This document shows positions 19,081 to 27,080 of a stretch of DNA of 40,014 nucleotides, piece after piece. Numbering within the stretch: the first letter of the stretch is position 1; each line of letters starts with the position of its first letter. This DNA comes from Sporosarcina limicola (GTDB taxonomy: Bacteria > Bacillota > Bacilli > Bacillales_A > Planococcaceae). Below the pieces are notes generated by a model. That model was not told where the DNA came from, searched no databases, and worked only from the letters and a program-made list of their open reading frames with translations. The position numbers were made by a program, and so were the translations under genes. The stretch lies in NCBI RefSeq assembly GCF_014873855.1, contig NZ_JADBEL010000031.1, positions 1 to 40,014 of the forward strand, written 5' to 3'.

Positions 19081-19395
19081 ATGAGAAGATGGGTTGCAAT
19101 TTTCGTATCGATTAGTGTTGTTGTGATAACTATTGCAGGTTCGCTATACCTTACTATTTTTCCAAATAAATGTAGTCCGATTGCGATCGACGGTATATTA
19201 GATTTGAGAGACTGGAATTTCGAAGAAAAAAGCACGTTGAAATTAGGGGGAGAATGGGAATTTTATCCGGCATTAACGGGCAGTAGCCCCCCCACTGATT
19301 GAAGATTAACTTTATTGGAAAGTGAAGAAGGGCAAGAGACGAAAATTACAATCATTCTTCCGGAGGTGAAAGAACTTGAAAGTCTTATTGGTTGA
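19081..19395 (+). pseudogene. sensor histidine kinase reduced to its two ends
   Basis: The 5' end has a good ribosome binding site and codes for a membrane segment (VAIFVSISVVVITIAGSLYL) followed by DLRDWNFEEKSTLKLGGEWEFY, the pattern that opens large 7TM-DISM-type sensor kinases. After about 65 codons the sequence enters a 45-bp scar (19271-19315) containing an in-frame TGA. The same frame then resumes with EEGQETKITIILPEV, which looks like the last strand of a kinase ATPase domain, and stops inside the start of the response regulator gene. Everything between, probably more than 2 kb, is missing. The kinase identity of the 3' part rests on few residues but fits the neighbour. Confidence 0.75.
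19271..19315 (+). repeat. scar repeat, copy 1 (inside histidine kinase remnant)
   Basis: A 45-bp segment matching 38007-38051 at about 38 of 45 positions without gaps; it ends in the identical 18-base block ATTGAAGATTAACTTTAT and contains GGGCAGTA. Both copies sit exactly where a gene is broken. This looks like the end of a lost mobile element, but no transposase is present. Confidence 0.8.
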
Positions 19396-20497
19396 TGATG
19401 AACAATTGGCGATTGATGTCCTTGAAATATTATTAGGGAAATTAGAAGGAATTGAAATTGTTGGGAAATATACCGATCCACAAATTGCATTTCAGGAGCT
19501 TGGAAAAGTCGAAGTTGATGCCTTGTTTCTTGACATGGAGATGGGGGGAATTCACGGGCTTCAATTTGCCGAAAAGTTAATGACGTCGTTTCCATGTATT
19601 GATGTCGTATTTGTCACCGCCTACCCTCAATTTGCAATGGAGGCATTCGAAGTGAATGCTATCGACTACTTATTGAAACCTGTAAATATAGAGCGGTTAA
19701 CTAAAGCAGTTAGCAAGATACGGGAAAGGAAGAAACTCTATGAAGGTATGAAACAAAAACTGGAAGTTGAAGAATGTCCGTTGTTTATTCGTTCCATGGG
19801 TGCTTTTCATTTGCTCGATTCAAGTCTTAATGAAGTGAAATGGCGCACAAAAAAGAGCAAGGAACTGTTTGCTTATCTTTGGCACCACCGTGGGGATGCG
19901 ATTCATCGGGCGCGGATCATCGAGGATTTATGGCCAGGATTGCCCGATGATCGAGCTGCGACATTATTACATACGACAGTTTATCAAGTGCGTAAAAAAA
20001 TCAAAGAAATGGGCATTAATAATCCAATCAAATTAATGAATGAACAGTACATGCTGAACGTAGATGTACCGAGTGATTATGGCCTGCTAAAAGAAATTCT
20101 TCAATCAACGCAAAAGACAGAGAAGAATATTGAGAAAATAATGGGATTATACCAGGGACATTATGTAGAAGAGGAAGATTATCATTGGGCACTTCATGAA
20201 CAATCCACTTTGAAAAGGTTTTTGCTAAACTATTTCGAAGAATATATTTCAAGTGAAAAAAAGAACAAAGATTCATTTTATATGATTGAACATTGTTTGG
20301 ATAAGATGATTGAGTTGGAACCGTACAGTGAGAACTACATTATTTTACTTCTCCGACATTATGGGGAGACACATAATAAGCAAAGAATGGTAGCATACTT
20401 CCAAGTATTTAAAAAGATGTGGATTGACGAACTTGGTCTTGACCTACCACAAGAAATTGTCACTCTCTATAATGAATATATAATACTTGATTGGTAA
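19376..20497 (+). CDS. orphan response regulator, REC plus BTAD/SARP-like output
   Basis: A 373-residue two-component regulator. Residues 1-120 are a receiver domain with the acidic pair Asp7-Asp8, phosphoacceptor Asp53 (ALFLDMEMGG), Thr81 and Lys101 (LLKPV). Residues about 135-225 look like a winged-helix DNA-binding domain (WRTKKSKELFAYLWHHRGDAIHRARIIEDLWP). The C-terminal part (about 235-373), all helical with YMIEHCLDKMIELEPYSENY, resembles the bacterial transcriptional activation domain of SARP-type regulators. The start is TTG with GGAGGTG upstream, overlapping the kinase remnant. All phosphorylation residues are present although the partner kinase is gone. The next genes are a sortase and an LPXTG adhesin, likely targets. 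Confidence 0.88.
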   Translation: MKVLLVDDEQLAIDVLEILLGKLEGIEIVGKYTDPQIAFQELGKVEVDALFLDMEMGGIHGLQFAEKLMTSFPCIDVVFVTAYPQFAMEAFEVNAIDYLLKPVNIERLTKAVSKIRERKKLYEGMKQKLEVEECPLFIRSMGAFHLLDSSLNEVKWRTKKSKELFAYLWHHRGDAIHRARIIEDLWPGLPDDRAATLLHTTVYQVRKKIKEMGINNPIKLMNEQYMLNVDVPSDYGLLKEILQSTQKTEKNIEKIMGLYQGHYVEEEDYHWALHEQSTLKRFLLNYFEEYISSEKKNKDSFYMIEHCLDKMIELEPYSENYIILLLRHYGETHNKQRMVAYFQVFKKMWIDELGLDLPQEIVTLYNEYIILDW

Positions 20498-20650
20498 AGT
20501 AGGATAATTCATAAGAGTTCAAGCTATGATCTTCTTTATTGGGAAAATAATGAAAAATAGAAAGGTGTTTAGAATCATTTTAGCGAAATTCAAATGAGAA
20601 ACACAGGTTTGTATTTTGGGTTTTTTCATCTTCGAAAGGGGGAATCAAAA

Positions 20651-21268
20651 ATGCGTAAAGGGATAGGTTTACTCTTGATAGTTGCCGGCTTGTTAATTGT
20701 TTTTTATCCTCAACTTCAAAAAATAGCATTTGATCGCGATCAGAAACAATTGGTTGCTAGTTTTGAACAATTAGGAGATACAGAATTACTAGAGCAATTA
20801 TCATCAAATTCTGATGAAGCAGCTGTAGTTCAAGAGTACACTCAGAAAAATGATGAACAGTCCAAACTGTTGGATGGAGCCAGGGGAATCATGAAAATCG
20901 ACAAAATTGACTTTGAAATGGTTGTCTTCGAAGGGGATAGCCCCGCCGTTCTCAGCAAGGGCATAGGTATGATTGAACCAGAAAAAGAATTTGGCGTAAA
21001 CAATATAGGACTAGCTGGACATCGAGCACTCTCAAAAGGAAAACAATTCAATCGCCTAGGCGAACTACGAGTAGACGATGAAATTGAAGTGATGACACGA
21101 AAAGGAATATACAACTTTGTCATTGTCGATACGTTTGTTGTCCATCAATCGGAAGTGTCCGTGCTAAAGGACACTGAAGAACCACTTATTACACTCGTTA
21201 CCTGTACACCGCTAGGCACAGCTAACCCACCAGATCGTCTGATTGTCCAAGCTAAACTGAAAAAATAA
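20651..21268 (+). CDS. class D-like sortase
   Basis: A 205-residue sortase, a transpeptidase that fixes LPXTG proteins to the cell wall. It has an N-terminal membrane anchor (GLLLIVAGLLIVFYP), a linker, and a catalytic domain with His124 (GLAGHRALSKG), Cys185 (TLVTCTP) and Arg196 (PPDRLIVQAKL). The single N-terminal anchor and the TLVTCTP / RLIVQA pattern fit class D, the type of B. subtilis YhcS. The ATG at 20651 follows AAAGGGGGA; an upstream frame extension lacks a binding site. The only LPXTG protein in the window is the next intact gene, so it is the probable substrate. A decayed copy of its 5' end lies downstream. Confidence 0.92.
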   Translation: MRKGIGLLLIVAGLLIVFYPQLQKIAFDRDQKQLVASFEQLGDTELLEQLSSNSDEAAVVQEYTQKNDEQSKLLDGARGIMKIDKIDFEMVVFEGDSPAVLSKGIGMIEPEKEFGVNNIGLAGHRALSKGKQFNRLGELRVDDEIEVMTRKGIYNFVIVDTFVVHQSEVSVLKDTEEPLITLVTCTPLGTANPPDRLIVQAKLKK

Positions 21269-21279
21269 TCACCTCTATC

Positions 21280-21304
21280 ATAGGGCACTTCATGAGTGTC
21301 CTAT
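21280..21304 (+). other. hairpin after the sortase gene
   Basis: A 10-bp stem ATAGGGCACT / AGTGTCCTAT with one G-U pair lies 11 bases after the sortase stop codon. There is no T run, so it may be an mRNA end stabiliser or a weak terminator. Confidence 0.45.
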
Positions 21305-21310
21305 ACCTCA

Positions 21311-21398
21311 CAATTGTTCAAGATTCGACATGTTTTGTTGGGGAAATCGTCGAAAAATGTAATTTGTTCAGAATTTGTTCAGATTCATTTTGGTAAAG
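21311..21398 (+). promoter_or_regulatory. possible SARP-type operator and promoter before the adhesin
   Basis: Two exact tandem copies of AATTTGTTCAG (21361-21371 and 21372-21382, period 11 bp) are preceded by the related CAATTGTTCAAG at 21311. Ten bases after the second copy is TAAAGT, a plausible -10, with no good -35. SARP-family activators are known to bind direct repeats with an 11-bp period close to the -10, and a BTAD-containing regulator is encoded just upstream. The link is inference. Confidence 0.4.
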
Positions 21399-21454
21399 TC
21401 TAATTTAGTGCCATATATTTTGGAAACTTCACATCTTGAAGAAGAGAATAGGAA

Positions 21455-21578
21455 ATGCGCAAAGTCATAGGAATACGATTACGATTACGATTGTATTGAT
21501 AGTTGGCGGCTTATTTATTCTTAATTTCAAAAAAGCAGTATTTGACCGCGATTAAGAACAACTATCTGCTAGTTTGGT
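21455..21578 (+). pseudogene. decayed duplicate of the sortase 5' end
   Basis: Starting ATGCGCAAAGTCATAGGA, this stretch follows the first 40 or so codons of the upstream sortase gene (atgcgtaaagggatagg, then GATAGTTG-CGGCTT, then CTTCAAAAAA-AGCATTTGA-CGCGAT). It has stops and small insertions or deletions, plus a short ACGATT triple repeat. Nothing of the catalytic domain remains. It occupies the leader of the adhesin gene, so a tandem duplication that included the sortase promoter region is likely. Confidence 0.82.
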
Positions 21579-21670
21579 AACTTCTATTAAAAAAGAGATA
21601 GTTGTGTCGATGTAAATAGTATTGTGTACCATCATTAAAAAGTAAAAATACAATTAAGGAGTGATTAATT

Positions 21671-24600
21671 ATGAAAGTAAAATTAAATCTATTTGCTCTT
21701 TTGTTGTTACTAATCGGTCAGACAATTTTAGGTCCGATAGCAACGGCGAGTGCGAATGAATTCGGTGGAGAGACAGCAAGTGTAAGTAATGAGATGAGTC
21801 TAACTGAAGCTAATCAAGAAGAGGGGACTGGTGAACCCGAAACCCCTCCAAGTGAAAATGTAGAAGGAGAAGGAATCAGTGAAGTACCTAACGAAATAGA
21901 GGATATGAAGGAAGAGTCTGTAATCGAAGAAGGTATAGCAGAAGACAAAGATGCCGCTAAAAAGATAGAAAAACCGATGATGAAAATGGGTTTAATGGGT
22001 GTTGTTGGACCAGAAATCATAGCCAATATCATAACAAAAGTGGAGATGAAAGATAAAAAAGATGGTGAATTAATTAAAGATATTCGCCCGGCTCAAGATT
22101 CAGATGTGTGGATCGAGTTTGAATGGTCCATTCCAAGTGGCCATGGTTATAGCGAAGGTTCCACATTTACATTTGATCTTCCAGAAGGGGTTTCACTAGG
22201 GGGTACAACATCTGGCGACCTGATTAATGGTGCTGGAACGTTTGTTGTGAACAACGGCATAGTAACCTTCACGTTTAGTGATAAAGTCAATAATGGTCAA
22301 GAACTGAATGGGGATTTTCATGTATGGAGAAAATTTGATGAAAGTAAATTTGTAGACGGTTTAAAACAGGACATTGAATTTAATATAAAAGGGGCTATTA
22401 CAAAGATCCCTATTCATTTCAAAAGTAAGACCGATGAAAAAATAGAAAAAACAGGAACAGCAAATAAGGGAATGAACCCGGGGAAGATTGACTGGGTGGT
22501 CGATTTTAACAAGAATGAAGATACGATTGAAAATGCTGTCTTTAAAGATGACCTCCCAGTTGGACTGACGCTTGAGGGGGACATCGAACTGTTTAAGCTA
22601 ATGGTTAATTTAGATGGCGAAGTAGTAAGTGAAACGTTGGATAGCACTCATTCTAGCTTCCCTCTAAATTTAAACACTATCAAAGACGCATATCGAGTGA
22701 AATATACAACGAAAATCGATGGAACTAGTGACAAAACATTTACTAATAGAGCATCAATCTCTGGGGTGAATTATCCAGAAGAAAGTGATTCAGATGATGT
22801 ATATGTACAATTTAGCAAGCCACTTACTAAAACGTCAACTAACTATGAGTCATTCAAGCAACTAATTACCTGGAAAGTCGAATACAATTACAATGAACAA
22901 AAAATTGATCAAGGGAATGCGTGGATTAAGGATACATTTGACACGGCGCAACAAGAATTAGTGGCCAACTCATTCGAAGTTTATGAAATGACCATCGATG
23001 ATAACGGATACGCTATGCCAAAAACGCCGCTGACTGAAGGTACTCACTTTAACGTAAACAAAACTCTTGATGGTTTTGAGTTGAAGTTTGTCAATGAAGT
23101 GACAGCTGCTTACGAAATCATCTATCAAACAAAAGCGGTGAATCGTGTTTACGATGAAAGCATCCCTGTTAAGAACGAAGTAGAGATGTATGGAGTCCCA
23201 AAGGAAAGCGAGACTATATATACCAATCAAGAAATATTTTGGAAATACGCAGGAACAGTAGACTATGCTGCAAAAACAATTGAATGGAGTATCGATCTAA
23301 ATGCTGATGAGAAGATCATGACAAATGTCGTCATCACAGACAGTTACAAAGATAAAGGGATGACGTTCATTGAAAGTGACTTGAATATTAGTGGTTTAAT
23401 CAAAGGCACTGATTATACGGTAGCACCGGAACCGGATTACAGTGAAGGATTTAAAATTGTGTTTAGCAAACCAATCGACTCGAGGCACATAATTACTTAT
23501 AAGACAAAATTCGATTCAACTAAACCAGTTCCAGCGGGTGGTTATACGAACGAAGCAACTCTGGATTGGGATGAGAAACCTGCGACACAAGCTCCAATTA
23601 AAAAATCTGCCACACCTACTATTGATAATTACACAACTGATAATGGGAAGAAAACAGGTACGTACGATGCCCAAACAAAAGAAATTACATGGACCATTGA
23701 CATCAATTACAACTTAAATAACATCGATGAAGCAATAGTCCGAGATTTTTATACAGGGTCTCAAACAGTTAAAGCGGGTTCCTTAAAAGTGAATCATTTA
23801 ACACTCACTGGTTCAGATGATGGGGTTATCCCTGGTAACGAATTCACTAATTACACATTTGACACCAAAACGGAAGCTGGAAATGACGGTTTCGAATTAA
23901 ATCTTGGAAAAATCGATACCGCATATCGCATCACATATGTAACAGAACTTAAAAATCATCCTGTAGTAGAAGAATACAAAAATAATGCGACATTGCAAGA
24001 TGGTAGTAAGCCGGGACTTTTATTTGAAAAAACAGCGACCGTCACACCTCAACACGGCGGAGAGTACGTTTACAAAACAGGTGAACAAATAGAACCATTC
24101 TCGGACACCGCGCTTTGGACAGTAACTATTAACCGTAGCCAGTCATTTGTAAGTAAGGGGGCTGTATTGACTGATGAGCTATCCGTTAATCAAATGCTAC
24201 TTGCAGACTCGTTCAAACTCTATGAAACAACAGTGGCAACATCTGGTGACGTGACGAAAGCGGGTCTAGTAGCGGCAGCGGACTACACAGTAACAGTAGA
24301 TGCAACAAATGGCAATAAATTCACACTGAAATTCAACAAGGACCTTGATACTGCTTATGTATTAGAGTACCAGTCGTTTATTAATGTGCTTCAAAATGAG
24401 GAGATAAGCAATAAAGTCGAATTTGAAGGTGCAACTCATTCCGCTGGGAAAACCGATCATAACGGACACTTTGCAGTGGTACTATATGGAGCAGGTGGCG
24501 GAGCAAATCCAAGTGGACAAGGGAAGATTAAAGTTAAGAAAATAGATGCAGATTCGGGTGTGGCATTAAAAGGTGCTAAATTTGAACTTTATAATTACGC

Positions 24601-26230
24601 ATCTGACGATAAAGCAATCCTACTTGAAACACTTATCACAGATGAAAATGGTGAAGCAGTTACCTCTAAAGATTATAGATACAATGATACAGACGGTATG
24701 AAATATAAACTAAAAGAAGTTACTGCACCTGATGGATATATAATCGCAGATGGGTATGATGCTGAAAAAGGAAAAGAAATTAAATTTAAAGATCCAAGTA
24801 CTCCTTTCATAATTGAAAACAAGCAACTTTTTGATGGATTTGAGTTCACTAAAGTTGACGAGGTCGATCCAACTAAAGGATTAGCAGGCGCTATCTTTAA
24901 ATTAGAAAAGACTGATGGTACGTTTGTTGCTGAAATAATATCAGGCGCAGACGGCAGGGTTTCTAAAGGTGAACTAAAGCCAGGCCACTATCAATTAACA
25001 GAAATAAAAGCACCAGAACATTATTTATTGGATGCTACGCCAATACCATTTGAAATAACGGCAAATCAAATTGCGGTCGTGAAATTGGCGGACGTATCCA
25101 ATAAACGTGGTAAGGGGAAATTGGTCATCACAAAAATCGATGCTGCTGACGATACAAAACTAGAGGGTGTAGAATTTGAGTTGATTGATAGTACAAATGT
25201 AATAGTTGACACAAGTACTACTAAAGCAAATGGTAAAATTGAATTTGATAATTTGCTATATGACAGCTACACATTAAAAGAAACAAAAGCGAAAGACGGC
25301 TATGTTATCGATGTCGATGCTGCCAGCCAGAAAGTAGTAATTGATTCAGCGATACCTAAAGAATTGGTGATTAAAAATAACAAAAAAGTTCATGCGTTCA
25401 AATTAGTGAAAGTCGATTCAAGTAATGCCGACATAAAACTTAAAGACGCAGAGTTTAAGCTACTGAAAAAAGACCCCTTTGGCGATTATGGTTTGGTTGT
25501 CGGTAAGGATAAGCTAACAACTGATGATCAAGGAGAAATCCATGAAGAAAGTCTTGAACAAGGTGATTATCAGCTAGTCGAAGTGAAAGCACCTATTGGC
25601 TATAAAATGGATTCAGCTCCAATCGAGTTCACGATTGAAGACAAGCAAACAGAGCCCATAAAATTAAAAAAGGAAAACAGTAAGATTCCATCAAGTCCGG
25701 GAGTACCAGTCGAAGAACCAGGCAAAGAACCAGGCAAAGAACCAGGCAAAGAACCGGGCAAACCAGGCAAAGAACCAGGCGACAAACCAGGCGACAAACC
25801 AGGCGACAAACCAGGCAAAGAACCAGGCAAAGAACCGGGCGACAAACCAGGCGAGGAACCAGGCAAAGAACCAGGCAAAGAACCGGGCGACAAACCAGGC
25901 GAGGAACCGGGCGACAAACCTGGAGAAGAACCAGGCGAGGAACCGGGCGACAAACCAGGCGACAAACCAAGCGAAGAACCAGGTGGCAAGTCAAATAACG
26001 AACCTAGTAAGTCGAAGAATAAAGAAGATCCGAAGAACCCAGGTAAATCTGGTAAATCAAATTTAGAATTAACCAACGGAAAAACACTAATCAAAAACAG
26101 TGGACCAAAATTACCCCAAACAGGTGAAGCATTCCCAATCGGTTCACTACTAGGAGGATGGGCAACAATTCTAGTTGGAGCGTGGCTATTATTTAGCAAC
26201 AGCGCAAGAAGAAAAACAAACATGCTTTAA
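21671..26230 (+). CDS. large LPQTG-anchored adhesin with collagen-binding-like and Cna_B domains
   Basis: A 1519-residue surface protein. A signal peptide (1-29, ending TASA) is followed by an acidic low-complexity region (30-110). Next comes an MSCRAMM-like Ig domain (about 112-260), then about five repeats of a collagen-binding-like domain (about 265-945; recurring ITWKVEYN / IEWSIDLN / ITWTIDIN strands and YKTKF / YQTKA ends). Four Cna_B/SpaA domains start near 951, 1054, 1150 and 1243; each opens with a Lys in KKID / TKVD / TKID / VKVD and carries a Glu in LKEV / LTEI / LKET / LVEV, the pattern of self-formed isopeptide bonds. A 91-residue Pro-Gly stalk (1348-1438), LPQTG (1481-1485), a membrane segment and an RRK tail complete it. 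AAGGAG precedes the ATG. The upstream sortase probably anchors it. The ligand is unknown. Confidence 0.93.
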   Translation: MKVKLNLFALLLLLIGQTILGPIATASANEFGGETASVSNEMSLTEANQEEGTGEPETPPSENVEGEGISEVPNEIEDMKEESVIEEGIAEDKDAAKKIEKPMMKMGLMGVVGPEIIANIITKVEMKDKKDGELIKDIRPAQDSDVWIEFEWSIPSGHGYSEGSTFTFDLPEGVSLGGTTSGDLINGAGTFVVNNGIVTFTFSDKVNNGQELNGDFHVWRKFDESKFVDGLKQDIEFNIKGAITKIPIHFKSKTDEKIEKTGTANKGMNPGKIDWVVDFNKNEDTIENAVFKDDLPVGLTLEGDIELFKLMVNLDGEVVSETLDSTHSSFPLNLNTIKDAYRVKYTTKIDGTSDKTFTNRASISGVNYPEESDSDDVYVQFSKPLTKTSTNYESFKQLITWKVEYNYNEQKIDQGNAWIKDTFDTAQQELVANSFEVYEMTIDDNGYAMPKTPLTEGTHFNVNKTLDGFELKFVNEVTAAYEIIYQTKAVNRVYDESIPVKNEVEMYGVPKESETIYTNQEIFWKYAGTVDYAAKTIEWSIDLNADEKIMTNVVITDSYKDKGMTFIESDLNISGLIKGTDYTVAPEPDYSEGFKIVFSKPIDSRHIITYKTKFDSTKPVPAGGYTNEATLDWDEKPATQAPIKKSATPTIDNYTTDNGKKTGTYDAQTKEITWTIDINYNLNNIDEAIVRDFYTGSQTVKAGSLKVNHLTLTGSDDGVIPGNEFTNYTFDTKTEAGNDGFELNLGKIDTAYRITYVTELKNHPVVEEYKNNATLQDGSKPGLLFEKTATVTPQHGGEYVYKTGEQIEPFSDTALWTVTINRSQSFVSKGAVLTDELSVNQMLLADSFKLYETTVATSGDVTKAGLVAAADYTVTVDATNGNKFTLKFNKDLDTAYVLEYQSFINVLQNEEISNKVEFEGATHSAGKTDHNGHFAVVLYGAGGGANPSGQGKIKVKKIDADSGVALKGAKFELYNYASDDKAILLETLITDENGEAVTSKDYRYNDTDGMKYKLKEVTAPDGYIIADGYDAEKGKEIKFKDPSTPFIIENKQLFDGFEFTKVDEVDPTKGLAGAIFKLEKTDGTFVAEIISGADGRVSKGELKPGHYQLTEIKAPEHYLLDATPIPFEITANQIAVVKLADVSNKRGKGKLVITKIDAADDTKLEGVEFELIDSTNVIVDTSTTKANGKIEFDNLLYDSYTLKETKAKDGYVIDVDAASQKVVIDSAIPKELVIKNNKKVHAFKLVKVDSSNADIKLKDAEFKLLKKDPFGDYGLVVGKDKLTTDDQGEIHEESLEQGDYQLVEVKAPIGYKMDSAPIEFTIEDKQTEPIKLKKENSKIPSSPGVPVEEPGKEPGKEPGKEPGKPGKEPGDKPGDKPGDKPGKEPGKEPGDKPGEEPGKEPGKEPGDKPGEEPGDKPGEEPGEEPGDKPGDKPSEEPGGKSNNEPSKSKNKEDPKNPGKSGKSNLELTNGKTLIKNSGPKLPQTGEAFPIGSLLGGWATILVGAWLLFSNSARRKTNML
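25712..25984 (+). repeat. 12-bp tandem repeats coding for the xxPG wall-spanning stalk
   Basis: Twenty-three consecutive units code for KEPG, DKPG or EEPG; one unit lacks a codon (KPG) and one ends in Ser. The units are near identical at DNA level (GAACCAGGCAAA-type), so copy number can change by slippage without breaking the frame. Every second residue pair being charged and Pro-Gly-rich fits an extended stalk through peptidoglycan. Confidence 0.95.
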
Positions 26231-26240
26231 GAATCAAAGC

Positions 26241-26274
26241 AACCCCAGTCATCTATATTTGACTGGGGTTTTAT
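26241..26274 (+). terminator. adhesin terminator
   Basis: A perfect 11-bp stem AACCCCAGTCA / TGACTGGGGTT with an 8-base loop and a short T-rich tail lies just after the adhesin stop codon. Confidence 0.85.
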
Positions 26275-26364
26275 CCTGTGGGAAACCATAAAGTTCTGGA
26301 TCTGTGGATAACCTATAATCTCCTCATGCACAAAAAATTCCACTCTCACGACATCCAATCACAT

Positions 26365-26850
26365 CTACTTCAACACCAACATCCCTCTCAACTTAACCAA
26401 TAACCGCTCTCGTCGTTTCTTAACTCCTGCTACTGAAATTCCTATCTCCTCAGCATATTCTGCTAGCGTTAATCCCTCGACAAATAATCGATGAACAAGT
26501 TCCCGCTCCACGGGTTTTAATAAAGCGAATGCTTTATTAAGGAAATCCGACCATTCTATTGTTTCGGAGACTTCGATAGCATTCAAGATGTCGAGAAATT
26601 CATCTTCCATCTGCATAACATGTTCATTGAATCGGCTTTCTTTTTTCAATTCATCCAACATCGCACCTCGAATGCTTCGAGAGGCATAGGGTGTGAAATT
26701 TCCTTTTGTTTCATCAAAGCGCTCCCAAGCTTGCCACAAAGCGATTCGACCTGCTTGCCTGTACTGGTCATAATCACGATAAATGTTCAGTTTGCGAATC
26801 GTTGCAGAAATCATTGGCTCATACTGTTTCAATACAACTTCGAATTTCAT
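26365..26850 (-). CDS. small sigma-70 family RNA polymerase sigma factor
   Basis: The 161-residue protein has a region 2 (DYDQYRQAGRIALWQAWERFD, then GNFTPYASRSIRGAMLDELKKESRF) and a region 4 helix-turn-helix (LVHRLFVEGLTLAEYAEEIGISVAGVKKRRERLL). Regions 1.1 and 3 are absent. The region 2 wording is nearer to sigma-70 group 3 factors than to typical ECF factors. No anti-sigma gene lies beside it. The ATG at 26850 is preceded by GAAAGG at a rather long distance. It is divergent from the ComK-family gene across a 230-bp shared control region, so a link to competence or stress control is possible but unproven. Confidence 0.82.
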   Translation of the reverse strand: MKFEVVLKQYEPMISATIRKLNIYRDYDQYRQAGRIALWQAWERFDETKGNFTPYASRSIRGAMLDELKKESRFNEHVMQMEDEFLDILNAIEVSETIEWSDFLNKAFALLKPVERELVHRLFVEGLTLAEYAEEIGISVAGVKKRRERLLVKLRGMLVLK

Positions 26851-27080
26851 CAAAATAGTAGCCTTTCAGACCGTGCACGATGCATTTATATTCCCGGGTA
26901 ACTATATAGTAGTACATTAGAAATAGAATAACGAATGAGTATTCGTGACGTTTGGCATGTAAAACGAAAAGTTCGTGGTGTTAAAACGATACGTACATAC
27001 TACTATTAGTTACAAAATTCTATGTTTTTGATAAATTCTAACTATGAAACCTTGTGGAAGAATGGTAAAATAAAAGTATT
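26851..27080. promoter_or_regulatory. divergent control region, sigma factor / ComK-like
   Basis: The shared region holds a hairpin or operator-like palindrome ACGAAT-GAGT-ATTCGT (26931-26946), two TAAAACGA repeats within 40 bp after it, and an AAAATTCTATGTTTT element (near 27015) that resembles but does not match the spacing of a ComK half-site (AAAAN5TTTT). TAAAAT at 27065 is the best -10 for the ComK-like gene. No assignment is firm. Confidence 0.4.

Noticed and set aside
25600..26223. Long minus-strand frame rich in Leu-Ser-Pro-Gly
   Set aside because: It is the antisense shadow of the 12-bp repeats and LPQTG region of the adhesin gene.
21671..26230. Prophage or conjugative-element origin of the adhesin
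   Set aside because: No phage, integrase or transfer genes are nearby; the sortase-adhesin pair is explained as a normal surface locus.
26303..26311. Single perfect DnaA box (TGTGGATAA) after the adhesin
   Set aside because: A lone 9-mer without neighbours is expected by chance and has no obvious target gene.
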